Positions 18,119 to 26,141 of a stretch of DNA of 64,000 bases are shown piece by piece (the stretch's first letter is position 1; every line of letters begins with the position of its first letter). The position numbers and the translations under genes were made by a program. Source of the stretch: Streptomyces sp. WMMC940 (GTDB taxonomy: Bacteria > Actinomycetota > Actinomycetes > Streptomycetales > Streptomycetaceae). The DNA is taken from the NCBI RefSeq assembly GCF_027460265.1, contig NZ_JAPZBC010000001.1:6016001-6080000 (forward strand). Direction: 5' to 3'. The notes below the pieces were generated by a model that did not search any database, was not told where the DNA came from, and saw only the letters and a program-made list of their open reading frames with translations.

Positions 18119-18910
18119 ATGACTTCGCTGGACTCTGTGCTCGACAAGGACGGCGTACGGCTCACCGTCGAAGACGCGGTGGCCACGGTGACACTCACCA
18201 ACCCGGCCAAGCGCAATGCCCAGTCCCCCGCTCTCTGGCGGGCGTTGGCCGAGGCCGGGCGGTCGCTGCCGGGTACCGTGCGGGTGGTTGTGCTGCGCGG
18301 CGAGGGAAAGTCCTTCTCCGCGGGGCTGGACCGACAGGCCTTCACGCCGGAGGGTTTCGACGGCGAGCCGTCGTTCATCGATCTGGCACGCGGCTCGGAC
18401 GCCGAGCTCGACGCCGTCATCGCCGAGTACCAGGAGGCCTTCACCTGGTGGCGCCGTAACGACATCGTGTCCATCGCCGCCGTCCAGGGGCATGCGATCG
18501 GTGCCGGATTCCAGCTCGCCCTCGCCTGCGACCTGCGGGTCGTCTCGCAGGACGTGCAGTTCGCCATGCGCGAGACCAGCCTGGGCCTGGTCCCCGATCT
18601 CACGGGGACGCACCCCCTCGTCTCGCTGGTGGGCTACGCCCGTGCGCTGGAGATCTGCGCCACGGGCCGCTTCGTCCACGCCGACGAGGCGGAGCGGATC
18701 GGACTCGCCAACCTCGCCGTGGCCGCCGAGGAACTCGACGCTTCGGTACGTGACCTGGCCGGCGCTCTGCTTGCCGCGCCGCGTGACGCGGTGATCGAGA
18801 CCAAGGCGCTGCTCCGTGGGGCCCCGTCGCGCACCTACGAGGACCAGCGCACCGCCGAGCGCGCCGCGCAGGCACGCCGTCTGCGTGATCTGGCGGGCCT
18901 CGCGGACTGA
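18119..18910 (+). CDS. Enoyl-CoA hydratase/isomerase family protein
   Basis: The 263-residue protein has the crotonase pattern: TNPAKRNAQSPALW at the N-terminus, the CoA-binding/oxyanion segment RGEGKSFSAGLD, and HAIGAGFQLALACDLRV in the core, then FAMRETSLGLVPD, where a catalytic glutamate is usual. Crotonases hydrate or isomerise enoyl-CoA thioesters in fatty-acid breakdown and related pathways. The exact substrate is not evident. It sits alone between gbn and a convergent gene. Confidence 0.9.
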   Translation: MTSLDSVLDKDGVRLTVEDAVATVTLTNPAKRNAQSPALWRALAEAGRSLPGTVRVVVLRGEGKSFSAGLDRQAFTPEGFDGEPSFIDLARGSDAELDAVIAEYQEAFTWWRRNDIVSIAAVQGHAIGAGFQLALACDLRVVSQDVQFAMRETSLGLVPDLTGTHPLVSLVGYARALEICATGRFVHADEAERIGLANLAVAAEELDASVRDLAGALLAAPRDAVIETKALLRGAPSRTYEDQRTAERAAQARRLRDLAGLAD

Positions 18911-18918
18911 ACGACGCC

Positions 18919-18945
18919 GGCCGGTCCCGCGGGCCCGGACCGGCC
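18919..18945 (+). terminator. Hairpin after the enoyl-CoA hydratase gene
   Basis: GGCCGGTCC (18919-18927) pairs with GGACCGGCC (18937-18945) around a 9-base GC loop, nine bases after the stop. It may serve transcripts from both sides of this convergent gap. Confidence 0.62.
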
Positions 18946-19172
18946 CTCCTCGTGCGGGCCGATCCCGCCTGTGCCGCGCCGGGCCGGCCGGTGCCCGACT
19001 CGTACGGCGCGGGCCGCCCCGTTCGCACGCGTCCGGGCGGACCGGCCCCCGGACCCGGTGGGGCCGGGTGCGCGGCCGGCCGCGTGCGGGCTCTCGCGGG
19101 GCCTTTCGCCGTGCGCCGCGGGGGACCGTCCGCCCGCCCGCCGGAGCGTGGACGTGCACCGGCAGAGGGCGC

Positions 19173-20114
19173 TCACTCCCCGGGGCCGACCTCCGTGACG
19201 AGCACCGTGACGGGAAGGGGCGACGGCAGGACCGAGGTGACCGCGGCTCGGACGGCGCGGGCCACCTCCACGGGACGGTGGCCCGGCGCCGTCGCGCATT
19301 CGACCCGTACGGATGACGCGTCGGCCCGTACGGCCGCCCCGAGCGTGCCGGTGAGCCGGGCGACGCCCGGAGCGGCGGCAGCGGCGGCGGCGATGACATC
19401 CCGCGTCTCGCCGGCACCGGCCCCGCCCCGCGGTTCGCCGGCGCCGTCCGCGTCTTTCGCCCCAGCGGCGCTCGGGTGCCCCGGCTCCCGCGTCTCACCG
19501 GCGCTCTCCGCGCTCACCGTGCCCTTCGCGCTCTCCGTGCCCTTCGCGTCAGCGGCGGCCGGATGCCCCGGGCCCCGCGGGGAATCCGCGGGGCGCGCCC
19601 CGTCCGCCCTGTCCGCCCCGTCCGTCTCCGCCTCCTGCGGTCGGGCGGCGGCCGGCCGCGCGACCACGGAGGTGCCGACGGGCCCCGGCCCCGGCGCTCC
19701 GGCCGCCTCCGGCGGCGCGTCCAGCAGCGCCGTCACCCGGAGGTCGACGACCGCGACCGCCAGACCGAGGTGTTCCCGGGCGGCTGCGAACAGGGCCGCG
19801 CGCAGCAGTTCGGCCAGCTCCGGCAGGGGTACCGCGGCAGCGGCCGCGAAATCCGCCTCGATCCGCAGGGGCCCGGGAGGCAGCGCGGCCGGGGGCGGCG
19901 GGACAGTCGGCGTCCCGGCCGCGCCGGGGTCGGCGAGTCCGGCGCGGATGCCGCCCGGCACCACACCGGGCACCTTCCCGGCGGCCCGCCGCAGCACCGG
20001 CTCCGCCGCCCGTTCCGCCAGCCAGGCGCCGTCCGCCGCGGTACCGAGCGGCAGCAGTCTGCCCAGCCCCAGCCGGGCCCGTACCGCCCCGGTCCAACCC
20101 TCGGCCGTCGTCAT
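19173..20114 (-). CDS. Probable protein with two Asp23-like half domains
   Basis: The 313-residue protein is Ala/Pro/Gly rich and I find no confident family name. Two segments resemble the beta-alpha-beta core of Asp23/Gls24 proteins: about residues 85-140 (PLRIEADFAA, then PLPELAELLRAA) and the C-terminal 65 residues (SSVRVECATAPGHRPVEVAR). They are separated by about 100 residues of low complexity. ATG 20114 is preferred over an upstream in-frame start because of a GAGGCGG ribosome site. It is transcribed away from the Gls24 operon across a 113-base gap, which supports a shared function. Confidence 0.6.
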   Translation of the reverse strand: MTTAEGWTGAVRARLGLGRLLPLGTAADGAWLAERAAEPVLRRAAGKVPGVVPGGIRAGLADPGAAGTPTVPPPPAALPPGPLRIEADFAAAAAVPLPELAELLRAALFAAAREHLGLAVAVVDLRVTALLDAPPEAAGAPGPGPVGTSVVARPAAARPQEAETDGADRADGARPADSPRGPGHPAAADAKGTESAKGTVSAESAGETREPGHPSAAGAKDADGAGEPRGGAGAGETRDVIAAAAAAAPGVARLTGTLGAAVRADASSVRVECATAPGHRPVEVARAVRAAVTSVLPSPLPVTVLVTEVGPGE

Positions 20115-20227
20115 CCGCACCGCCTCGTCATTGCTCCAGCCTGCCGCATCCACAGGCGCGGGGGCGGGCAAGCGGACTTAGTGTGGTCTGCGTAGTCGGG
20201 AGTTCACCACCGCCCGGAAAGGTACGC

Positions 20228-20686
20228 ATGGCGATGACCGACACGGATGTCAGTGTGACCAAGGAACCGGCCGGCACGGTACGGCGAGGCGGCGGCGACC
20301 CGGCCACCCGGGGCCGTACCACCATCGCCGACGGAGTCGTCGAGAAGATCGCCGCGCTGGCGGCCCGTGACGTGGTCGGTGTCCACGCGATGGGCAGCGG
20401 CCTCTCCCGCACCTTCGGCGCGGTGCGCGACCGGGTGCCCGGGGGCAAACCGCCCGTCACCCGCGGTGTGAAGGCCGAGGTCGGCGAGAAGCAGACCGCC
20501 CTCGACCTGGAGATCGTCGTCGACTACGGCGTAGCGATCGCGGACGTGGCCCGTGCCGTGCGAGAGAACGTCGTCGCCGCGGTCGAGCGTATGACCGGCC
20601 TGGAGGTCGTCGAGGTCAACATCGCCGTCGGCGATGTGAAACTTCCGGACGAGGAAGACGAAGAGACGGAACCGCGGATCCAGTAG
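20228..20686 (+). CDS. Asp23/Gls24-family envelope stress response protein
   Basis: The 152-residue protein has the Asp23 core: RTTIADGVVEKIAALAARDV, a variable middle, DLEIVVDYGVAIADVARAVR, and AVERMTGLEVVEVNIAVGDV, then an acidic tail. Asp23/Gls24 proteins sit at the inner face of the membrane, anchored by AmaP, and respond to alkaline or envelope stress. It is the first of five closely spaced genes, 113 bases from the divergent gene. AAAGG precedes the ATG. Confidence 0.92.
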   Translation: MAMTDTDVSVTKEPAGTVRRGGGDPATRGRTTIADGVVEKIAALAARDVVGVHAMGSGLSRTFGAVRDRVPGGKPPVTRGVKAEVGEKQTALDLEIVVDYGVAIADVARAVRENVVAAVERMTGLEVVEVNIAVGDVKLPDEEDEETEPRIQ

Positions 20687-20710
20687 CGGAGCTCACGAGA
20701 GGAGCCCGTA

Positions 20711-20902
20711 ATGAGCATGGCGGTGGCCGGTCTGCTGGCCGGAATGGCCCTCGGATTCGCCGGATACTTCGGTGGGTTCGCGGCGTTCCTGCTGGTGGCG
20801 GCGCTGGGGGCGGTCGGGTTCGTCGTCGGGCGCATCCTCGACGGCGATCTCGAACCGGGCGACTTCTTCAAGGGCCGCGAGCACGGCGACCGGCGGGGGT
20901 GA
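20711..20902 (+). CDS. Small membrane protein of the Asp23 operon (DUF2273-like)
   Basis: The 63-residue protein is one glycine-rich hydrophobic hairpin (about residues 4-43, GMALGFAGYFGGFAAF) followed by an acidic and basic tail (ILDGDLEPGDFFKGREH). DUF2273 proteins are a regular member of Asp23-AmaP operons. It begins 24 bases after the Gls24 gene with a GAGAGGAG ribosome site. Its role is probably structural at the membrane. Confidence 0.85.
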   Translation: MSMAVAGLLAGMALGFAGYFGGFAAFLLVAALGAVGFVVGRILDGDLEPGDFFKGREHGDRRG

Positions 20903-20908
20903 CCCGGC

Positions 20909-21331
20909 GTGGCCGCCGAGACACCCCTGCCCCCGGTCCCGTCGGCACCGTCCGCCGGTCCGCCCGCTCCCGTGCCCCCGGGCCCCGGAGCGAAGGGAAT
21001 CCGCCCAGCCGAACGGGGGGCGACCACCATCGCCGACCGGGTGGTCGCGAAGATCGCCGCCCAGGCGGCCCGTGAGGCACTCACCCATGTGCCGGAAGGC
21101 GGGTCCGCACCCCATGCGACGGTCTCCGTGCACCACGACCACGCCCGGGTACGGATCAGCCTCGAACTCGACTACCCGTGCGACATCGGAGGCCAGTGCC
21201 GCGACGTGCGTCGTCATGTCGCGGAGCGGGTAGAGGCGTTGGCGGGAATGGCGGTGCCGGAGGTCGCCGTACAGGTCGAGCGGCTGCACTCCGTCCACAC
21301 GCGCCGGGCTGCCCAGGGGAGGCTCCGATGA
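20909..21331 (+). CDS. Second Asp23/Gls24-like protein with Pro-rich N-terminus
   Basis: The 140-residue protein starts at GTG 20909 with a Pro/Ala tail of about 35 residues and then repeats the Asp23 core: ATTIADRVVAKIAAQAAREAL, RVRISLELDYPCDIGGQCRDV and MAVPEVAVQVERL. It is six bases after the preceding gene and its stop overlaps the next start as ATGA. A second Asp23 paralogue in the same operon suggests a mixed assembly at the membrane. Confidence 0.85.
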   Translation: MAAETPLPPVPSAPSAGPPAPVPPGPGAKGIRPAERGATTIADRVVAKIAAQAAREALTHVPEGGSAPHATVSVHHDHARVRISLELDYPCDIGGQCRDVRRHVAERVEALAGMAVPEVAVQVERLHSVHTRRAAQGRLR

Positions 21332-21999
21332 GCGAACCGGTGAAGGGATCCGCACGGGGGAGCGAACCGGCCGGAGGCTCCGTACGGGAGCTGGACCAGT
21401 CGGCCTCCGCCGCCGCGTACCGGCCGCTGCCCGCGGCCGAGGACGACGGCGGCGCCCGCCGCTTCTGGTCGCGGCGGCGGATTCCCGCCGCGCTGCTCGC
21501 GCTGGTCGTGACGGCCGGGGCGGGACTGCTGCTGTTCGACGTCGTCTCCGTACGGGCCGAGCGGCCCGGGATGCGCTGGCGGCGGTCGCTCGCCGACGAA
21601 CTGGCGAGCAGACCGGTGGACGACACCTGGGTGCTGGCGGGCGCGGGGGCGGCCGTCGCGGTCGGAGCGTGGCTGTTGGCGCTCGCCGTGACACCGGGGT
21701 TGCGGAATCTGCTGCCCATGCGCCGCCGGGCGGGCGACGAGGACGTAAGGGCCGGACTCGACCGGGATGCCGCGGAACTGGTGCTGCGCGACCGGGCGAT
21801 GGAAGTCTCGGGAGTGCAGTCCGTACGGGTGCGGGTGAGGCGGTCCCGGGTCGGGGTGCGGGCGGTGTCCCACTTCCGTGAGCTCGACGAGGTCCGGTCC
21901 GACCTGGACACCGTGCTGGGCGACGGCATCCGCGAACTCGGACTGGTGCGGCGGCCGGCCCTGTCCGTGCAGGTGCGCCGCCCGGCGAAGAAGGGGTGA
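21328..21999 (+). CDS. Membrane protein of the Asp23 operon (DUF6286-like)
   Basis: The 223-residue protein has a hydrophilic N-terminus of about 50 residues, two membrane helices (IPAALLALVVTAGAGLLLF and the segment around AAVAVGAWLLALAV), and a C-terminal soluble domain of about 100 residues with an alkaline-shock-type alternation of Val/Arg strands. The layout resembles DUF6286 proteins that accompany Gls24 genes in Streptomyces. ATG 21328 overlaps the upstream TGA, and its own stop overlaps the next GTG (GTGA), so the operon is tightly coupled. Confidence 0.82.
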   Translation: MSEPVKGSARGSEPAGGSVRELDQSASAAAYRPLPAAEDDGGARRFWSRRRIPAALLALVVTAGAGLLLFDVVSVRAERPGMRWRRSLADELASRPVDDTWVLAGAGAAVAVGAWLLALAVTPGLRNLLPMRRRAGDEDVRAGLDRDAAELVLRDRAMEVSGVQSVRVRVRRSRVGVRAVSHFRELDEVRSDLDTVLGDGIRELGLVRRPALSVQVRRPAKKG

Positions 22000-22583
22000 G
22001 CGGGATGCTCCGGGTCGTCAACCGCGTACTGATCGGGCTGGCCGGTCTGGTGCTCGTCCTGCTGGGGGGAGCGGTCCTGGCAGCGGGGCTCGGGCTGCCG
22101 GTCCCGTCCTGGTGGCCGTGGCGGGGAGCCGGGACCGTACTGCTGGGCGAGAGCCGCCGGCAGCGGTGGGAGGACCACGGCTGGTGGTGGCCTTTGGTGA
22201 TCGTGGCGCTGGCGGTCGTCGTCCTCCTCGCGCTCTGGTGGCTGCTGGCGCAGTTCCGCCGCTCGCGGCTGGCCGAGGTGCTGGTGGACAGCGGGGACGG
22301 GGAGGGGGCCCTGCTGCGGGGCCGCGCCATGGAGGCCGTGCTCGCGCGGGAGGCCGAGGACCTGGACGGCGTGTCCCGGACCCAGGTCGTACTGCACGGC
22401 CGCCGCACCGCCCCCGCGGCCCGTGTGCGCCTCCTCCTCGAGCCCTTCGCGTCACCGGGCGAGACGCTGCACCGTCTCTCGGCCGAGGCCCTGGCGCACG
22501 CGCGCGACTCGGCGGGGCTGACGTCGCTGCCCGCGGAGGTGCGGTTGCGGGCCCAGAAGCACCGGGCGAAACGTGTGACGTGA
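21996..22583 (+). CDS. AmaP-like alkaline-shock membrane anchor protein
   Basis: The 195-residue protein has two membrane helices (VLIGLAGLVLVLLGGAVLAA and VIVALAVVVLLALWWLLAQF) with a short loop, then a soluble domain whose strand pattern mirrors Asp23. AmaP anchors Asp23 to the membrane in Gram-positive bacteria, and this architecture and operon position match. GTG 21996 overlaps the upstream stop; an ATG three codons later is an alternative. Confidence 0.82.
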   Translation: MSGMLRVVNRVLIGLAGLVLVLLGGAVLAAGLGLPVPSWWPWRGAGTVLLGESRRQRWEDHGWWWPLVIVALAVVVLLALWWLLAQFRRSRLAEVLVDSGDGEGALLRGRAMEAVLAREAEDLDGVSRTQVVLHGRRTAPAARVRLLLEPFASPGETLHRLSAEALAHARDSAGLTSLPAEVRLRAQKHRAKRVT

Positions 22584-22785
22584 GCGGGGCCGACGGGTCG
22601 GGGGCGGTCGCGGGCGGGGCGCGCTCGGCATGTCGTAGCCGTCGGGGGCGCCACGCCGGATGCTCCCCGGGCGTTCCGGATGCGTCCCCATGCGTGTTCC
22701 GGGTGAGGGCGGCGTTCGGGATGCGAGCGGGCAGGCGCCCTGGTTCGCTGAGAGGGGTCCGCTGAAAGCGACGTTCGAGGAGGCC

Positions 22786-22977
22786 ATGAGCATGTCAGAC
22801 GAAGTCGGCGGCCGGGTCCGGCAGATGCGGCGGAAGGCCGAGGAGCTGAAGCAGGCCGCGGATCGCGTGAGCGATCCCGAGGAGAGCCGGCGGCTCAAGG
22901 AGAAGGCGCGCAGGCTCCAGGAACAGAGTGAGCAGGAGAGCACGATGGGGTCCGGGGACATCTACCCCATGGAGTGA
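22786..22977 (+). CDS. Small hydrophilic coiled protein (DUF6381-like)
   Basis: The 63-residue protein (start MSMSDEVGGRVRQMRRKAEE) is one charged amphipathic helix with heptad-like spacing and ends STMGSGDIYPME. It is rich in Glu, Arg, Lys and Gln, with no membrane segment. Proteins of this type (DUF6381, small hydrophilic protein) recur in Streptomyces. A GAGGAGG ribosome site precedes ATG 22786. It stands about 200 bases after the AmaP-like gene and probably has its own promoter. Confidence 0.75.
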   Translation: MSMSDEVGGRVRQMRRKAEELKQAADRVSDPEESRRLKEKARRLQEQSEQESTMGSGDIYPME

Positions 22978-23304
22978 CCCTCCGTGCCGTACGCACCGGC
23001 CGGTGACCGTCGGGCCACCGGCCGGCGTGTGCTCGGGCGACGTGCGGTCGGGCGGCGTCTGGTCGGGTGACGTGCGGTCGGGCGGTGTGTGCGTCGGTCG
23101 CGTGTGCTCGTGTGACGTGTGCTCCGGCCGGCGTGAGGTCGGGCGGCGTGTGCTCCGGCCGGCGTGGGCTTCAGCCGCGTGTGTGCTCGGGCGCCATGTG
23201 ACGGGCGGGTGGGAGTCCCCGCCGTGATCTGGGTGATGTCGGCGGGGTGACCGTACGGGCATCCGCCGGTGTGCGCACGGGGCGGCGGCCCACGCCCACC
23301 CCTG
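22978..23304 (+). other. Gene-free stretch dominated by tandem repeats (327 bp)
   Basis: After the DUF6381 stop comes a perfect 12-bp palindrome, CACCGGCCGGTG (22994-23005), possibly a terminator, and then the 15-16-bp repeats listed separately. No ribosome site precedes any of the short frames in this stretch. Confidence 0.5.
23027..23173 (+). repeat. Degenerate 15-16-bp tandem repeat array
   Basis: About ten head-to-tail units follow the pattern GTGnGGTCGGGCGGC or GTGTGCTCGGGCGAC, most 15 bases long and two of 16. Both strands can be read as a loose pentapeptide repeat, but the 16-base units shift the frame, which argues against coding. The array lies between two convergent genes. Confidence 0.75.
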
Positions 23305-24060
23305 TCAGAAGCCGGACCTCGCCCCGCCGTCCACCGGCAGCATCACGCCCGTGAGGTACGACGCCGCGGGCGACAGCATGAACGCCGCCGTGCGCCCGAA
23401 CTCCTCCGGAGTGCCGTAGCGCCGCATCGGAATGCGGGACTCGTTGGCGGCACGGGCCGCGTCCACGTCCCCCGACAGCGCGTCGAGTTCGCGCACCCGG
23501 TCGGTGTCGATACGGGCCGGCAGCAGTCCCACGACCCGGATCCCGCGCGGGCCCAGCTCGTCCGAGAGCGATTTGGCGAAACCGGCCAGACCGGGACGCA
23601 GACCGTTCGAGATGGTCAGGCCGGGAATCGGCTCGTGGACCGAGCCGGACAGCACGAAGCCGACGACCCCGCCCTCACCCAGCGCCGCCGCCGCGCCCCG
23701 GGCCAGCCTGACCGCGCCCAGGAACACCGACTCGAACGCCGTCTGCCACTGCTCGTCCGTGTTGTCCGCGACGAAGCCCGGCGGGGGGCCGCCGACGCTG
23801 ATCAGTACGCCGTCGAAGCGGCCGAAGTGCGCCCGGGCGGCGCCGATCAGCCGCTCGGGGGTAGCGGGGTCGGCGTTGTCGGCCGCGATGCCGACGGCGT
23901 CCGGGCCGATCCCGGACGCCGCGTCCGCGACGGCCTTCGCGTCCCGTCCGGTGATGATCAGCTTCGCGCCCTCGGCGGCCAGTGCCCGGGCGGCGGCGTT
24001 GCCCAGCCCGCGGGTCGCCCCGGTCACGACGTAGACGCGGTCCCTCAGTCCAAGATCCAT
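23305..24060 (-). CDS. Short-chain dehydrogenase/reductase
   Basis: The 251-residue protein has a Rossmann NAD(P) motif (VTGATRGLGNAAARAL at about residues 12-27) and the SDR C-terminal pattern ending YLTGVMLPVDGG. At the place of the usual active-site Tyr-x3-Lys the sequence reads SNGLRPGLAGFAKSL, so the canonical tyrosine is not evident; it may be a non-classical SDR. ATG 24060 is preferred to the long upstream frame, which only shadows the GH15 gene. It lies four bases after that gene and is co-transcribed with it. Confidence 0.85.
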   Translation of the reverse strand: MDLGLRDRVYVVTGATRGLGNAAARALAAEGAKLIITGRDAKAVADAASGIGPDAVGIAADNADPATPERLIGAARAHFGRFDGVLISVGGPPPGFVADNTDEQWQTAFESVFLGAVRLARGAAAALGEGGVVGFVLSGSVHEPIPGLTISNGLRPGLAGFAKSLSDELGPRGIRVVGLLPARIDTDRVRELDALSGDVDAARAANESRIPMRRYGTPEEFGRTAAFMLSPAASYLTGVMLPVDGGARSGF

Positions 24061-24064
24061 GGCT

Positions 24065-25861
24065 CTATCCTGCCGCGCCGCGCGCGGCGAGGGCCAGGGC
24101 GGAGCCCACCAGTCCCACATGGCTGAACGCCTGCGGGAAGTTCCCGAGCTGCCGCCGCGCCACCGGGTCGTACTCCTCCGCCAGCAGGCCGATGTCGCTG
24201 CGCAGTTCCAGCAAACGCTCGAAGAGGTCCTTGGCCTCCTCGACCCGCCCGGTCGCACGGAGGGCGTCGACCATCCAGAACGAGCAGACGAGGAACGTTC
24301 CTTCACGGCCGGGCAGCCCGTCGACGGACGGCCCCTTGGTGCTGTAGCGGTTGATCAGCCCGTTCCGGCCCAGCCCGGCCCGCACCGCGTCGACCGTGCC
24401 CACGACCCTCGGGTCGTCCGGCGGGAGGAAGCCCACCCGGGGGATGAGCAGCGCCGAGGCGTCCAGCTCGTCCGAACCGTAGTACTGGGTGAAGGTGTTC
24501 CGTTCCGCGTCGAACCCCCTGTCGCACACCTCCCGGTGCACCGCGTCCCGCATCGCCCGCCACCGGGTCACGTCACCGGGCAACCCGGGGTCGTCCTCCA
24601 GCGTCCGTACGGCGCGGTCGGCCGCCACCCACGCCATCACCTTGGAGAACACGAAGTGGCGCCGTGGCCCGCGCACTTCCCACAGGCCCTCGTCGGGCTC
24701 CCGCCACGTCGACTCCAGGAAGCCCAGCAGACTCAGTTGGAGGTTCCAGGCGTGCGGCGGGGACTCAAGACCGGCCTCGCGACCGAGCCGCAGCGCATCC
24801 ATGACCTCGCCGTAGACGTCGAGCTGGAGCTGGTCGACGGCGCCGTTGCCGATCCGTACCGGCGCGGAGCCCTCGTAACCGCGCAGCCAGGGCAGTTCCG
24901 TCTCCGGCAGCCTGCGCTCCCCTGCCACCCCGTACATGATCTGCAGCCCCGAGGGGTCACCCGCCACCGCGCGCACCAGCCAGTCCCGCCAGGCAGCGGC
25001 CTCGTCGACGTAGCCGGTGGAGAGGAGCGCGCCGAGCGTCAGGGTGGAGTCGCGCAGCCAGCAGTAGCGGTAGTCCCAGTTCCGCACGCCGCCGGGGTCC
25101 TCGGGGAGGGAGGTCGTGGGGGCGGCGACGATCCCGCCCGTCGGAGCGTACGTCAGCGCCTTCAGAGTGATCAGCGAGCGGACCACGGCCTCCCGGTACG
25201 GTCCCTCGTAGCCGCACCGCGCCGACCACTCCTGCCAGTCGTGCACGCTCGCGCTCAGCGCGTGGAAGGGATCGACGAGTCGGGGAGCGGGCTCGTGCGA
25301 GGGGTGCCAGGTGAGGACGAACGCCAGGCTCTGGCCGGCGCCGACGGTGAACGACGAGACCGTGCTGAACTGCTGGCCCCAGGTCTTCACCGGCACGGAG
25401 TCGGGGTTCTCGAGCCGCAGCCACACGGAGTCGGGGCCGGCGACCGCGACCCGGTGGTCGTTCGTCCTCCGCATCCACGGGACGACCGAGCCGTAGTCGA
25501 AGCGCAGCCGCAGGGTCGCGGCCATCTCTACGCTGCCGCTGACGCCCTCCACGATCCGGACGACGTCGGGGGCCTTGTCGCGCTGCGGCATGAAGTCGGT
25601 GACCTTGACCGTGCCGGTCCGCGTCTCCCAGAACGACTCGAGGACGAGCGTGCCCGGGACGTAGCGGCGGCGGGTGCAGTTCCCGGCGCCCTTGGGCGCG
25701 AGCCGCCAGTGGCCGTTGTCGTCGTCGCCTAGCAGTGCCGCGAAGCAGGCCCCTGAGTCGAAGCGCGGCAGGCACAGCCAGTCGACCGAGCCGTCCCTGC
25801 CCACCAGCCCCGCGGTCTGCAGATCGCCGATCAGGGCGTAGTCCTCGATGCGTTGGGTCAC
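24065..25861 (-). CDS. Glycoside hydrolase family 15 (glucoamylase/trehalase-like)
   Basis: The 598-residue protein has the N-terminal GH15-associated domain (IEDYALIGDLQTAGLVGRDG, then WLCLPRFDSGACF) and a C-terminal (alpha/alpha)6 barrel with NWDYRYCWLRD at residues 261-271 and EGTFLVCSFWMVDAL. The family hydrolyses alpha-glucans or trehalose. Actinobacterial members with this domain pattern include trehalases, so trehalose is a possible substrate. No signal peptide is present, so it should be cytoplasmic. GTG 25861 starts the family N-terminus (MTQRIEDYA when read as Met). Confidence 0.9.
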   Translation of the reverse strand: MTQRIEDYALIGDLQTAGLVGRDGSVDWLCLPRFDSGACFAALLGDDDNGHWRLAPKGAGNCTRRRYVPGTLVLESFWETRTGTVKVTDFMPQRDKAPDVVRIVEGVSGSVEMAATLRLRFDYGSVVPWMRRTNDHRVAVAGPDSVWLRLENPDSVPVKTWGQQFSTVSSFTVGAGQSLAFVLTWHPSHEPAPRLVDPFHALSASVHDWQEWSARCGYEGPYREAVVRSLITLKALTYAPTGGIVAAPTTSLPEDPGGVRNWDYRYCWLRDSTLTLGALLSTGYVDEAAAWRDWLVRAVAGDPSGLQIMYGVAGERRLPETELPWLRGYEGSAPVRIGNGAVDQLQLDVYGEVMDALRLGREAGLESPPHAWNLQLSLLGFLESTWREPDEGLWEVRGPRRHFVFSKVMAWVAADRAVRTLEDDPGLPGDVTRWRAMRDAVHREVCDRGFDAERNTFTQYYGSDELDASALLIPRVGFLPPDDPRVVGTVDAVRAGLGRNGLINRYSTKGPSVDGLPGREGTFLVCSFWMVDALRATGRVEEAKDLFERLLELRSDIGLLAEEYDPVARRQLGNFPQAFSHVGLVGSALALAARGAAG

Positions 25862-26141
25862 GACATGCCGTTTTCCCTCGCCGGCGGCCGCCTAAGCGGT
25901 TGCGTCGGCCACGCGGGAGACGACCTTCGCGGGGCGGCGAACGTCCGGGCGGCGCTCGGGGGTTCAGGGCGGTGGGCCACGACTCCGCCGCCTCGGTGCG
26001 ATGGGCCGTGAGCCCTCGACCCCGGGGCCGTTGGACGGGGGCCTTCCCCGGGACGGGGCCCTGCCCGTGCCTGCCCGGCCCGTCGTCCACGCCGGTACGC
26101 TCCCGTGAGCACGGCCGCGTCACCGGGGCGGGCCCGGCCGC

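Noticed and set aside
23027..23173. CRISPR array
   Set aside because: The units are short (15-16 bp), degenerate and contiguous, with no unique spacers and no cas genes.
22928..23227. Repeat protein encoded by the tandem array
   Set aside because: The 16-base units shift the frame, there is no ribosome site, and both strands read similarly.
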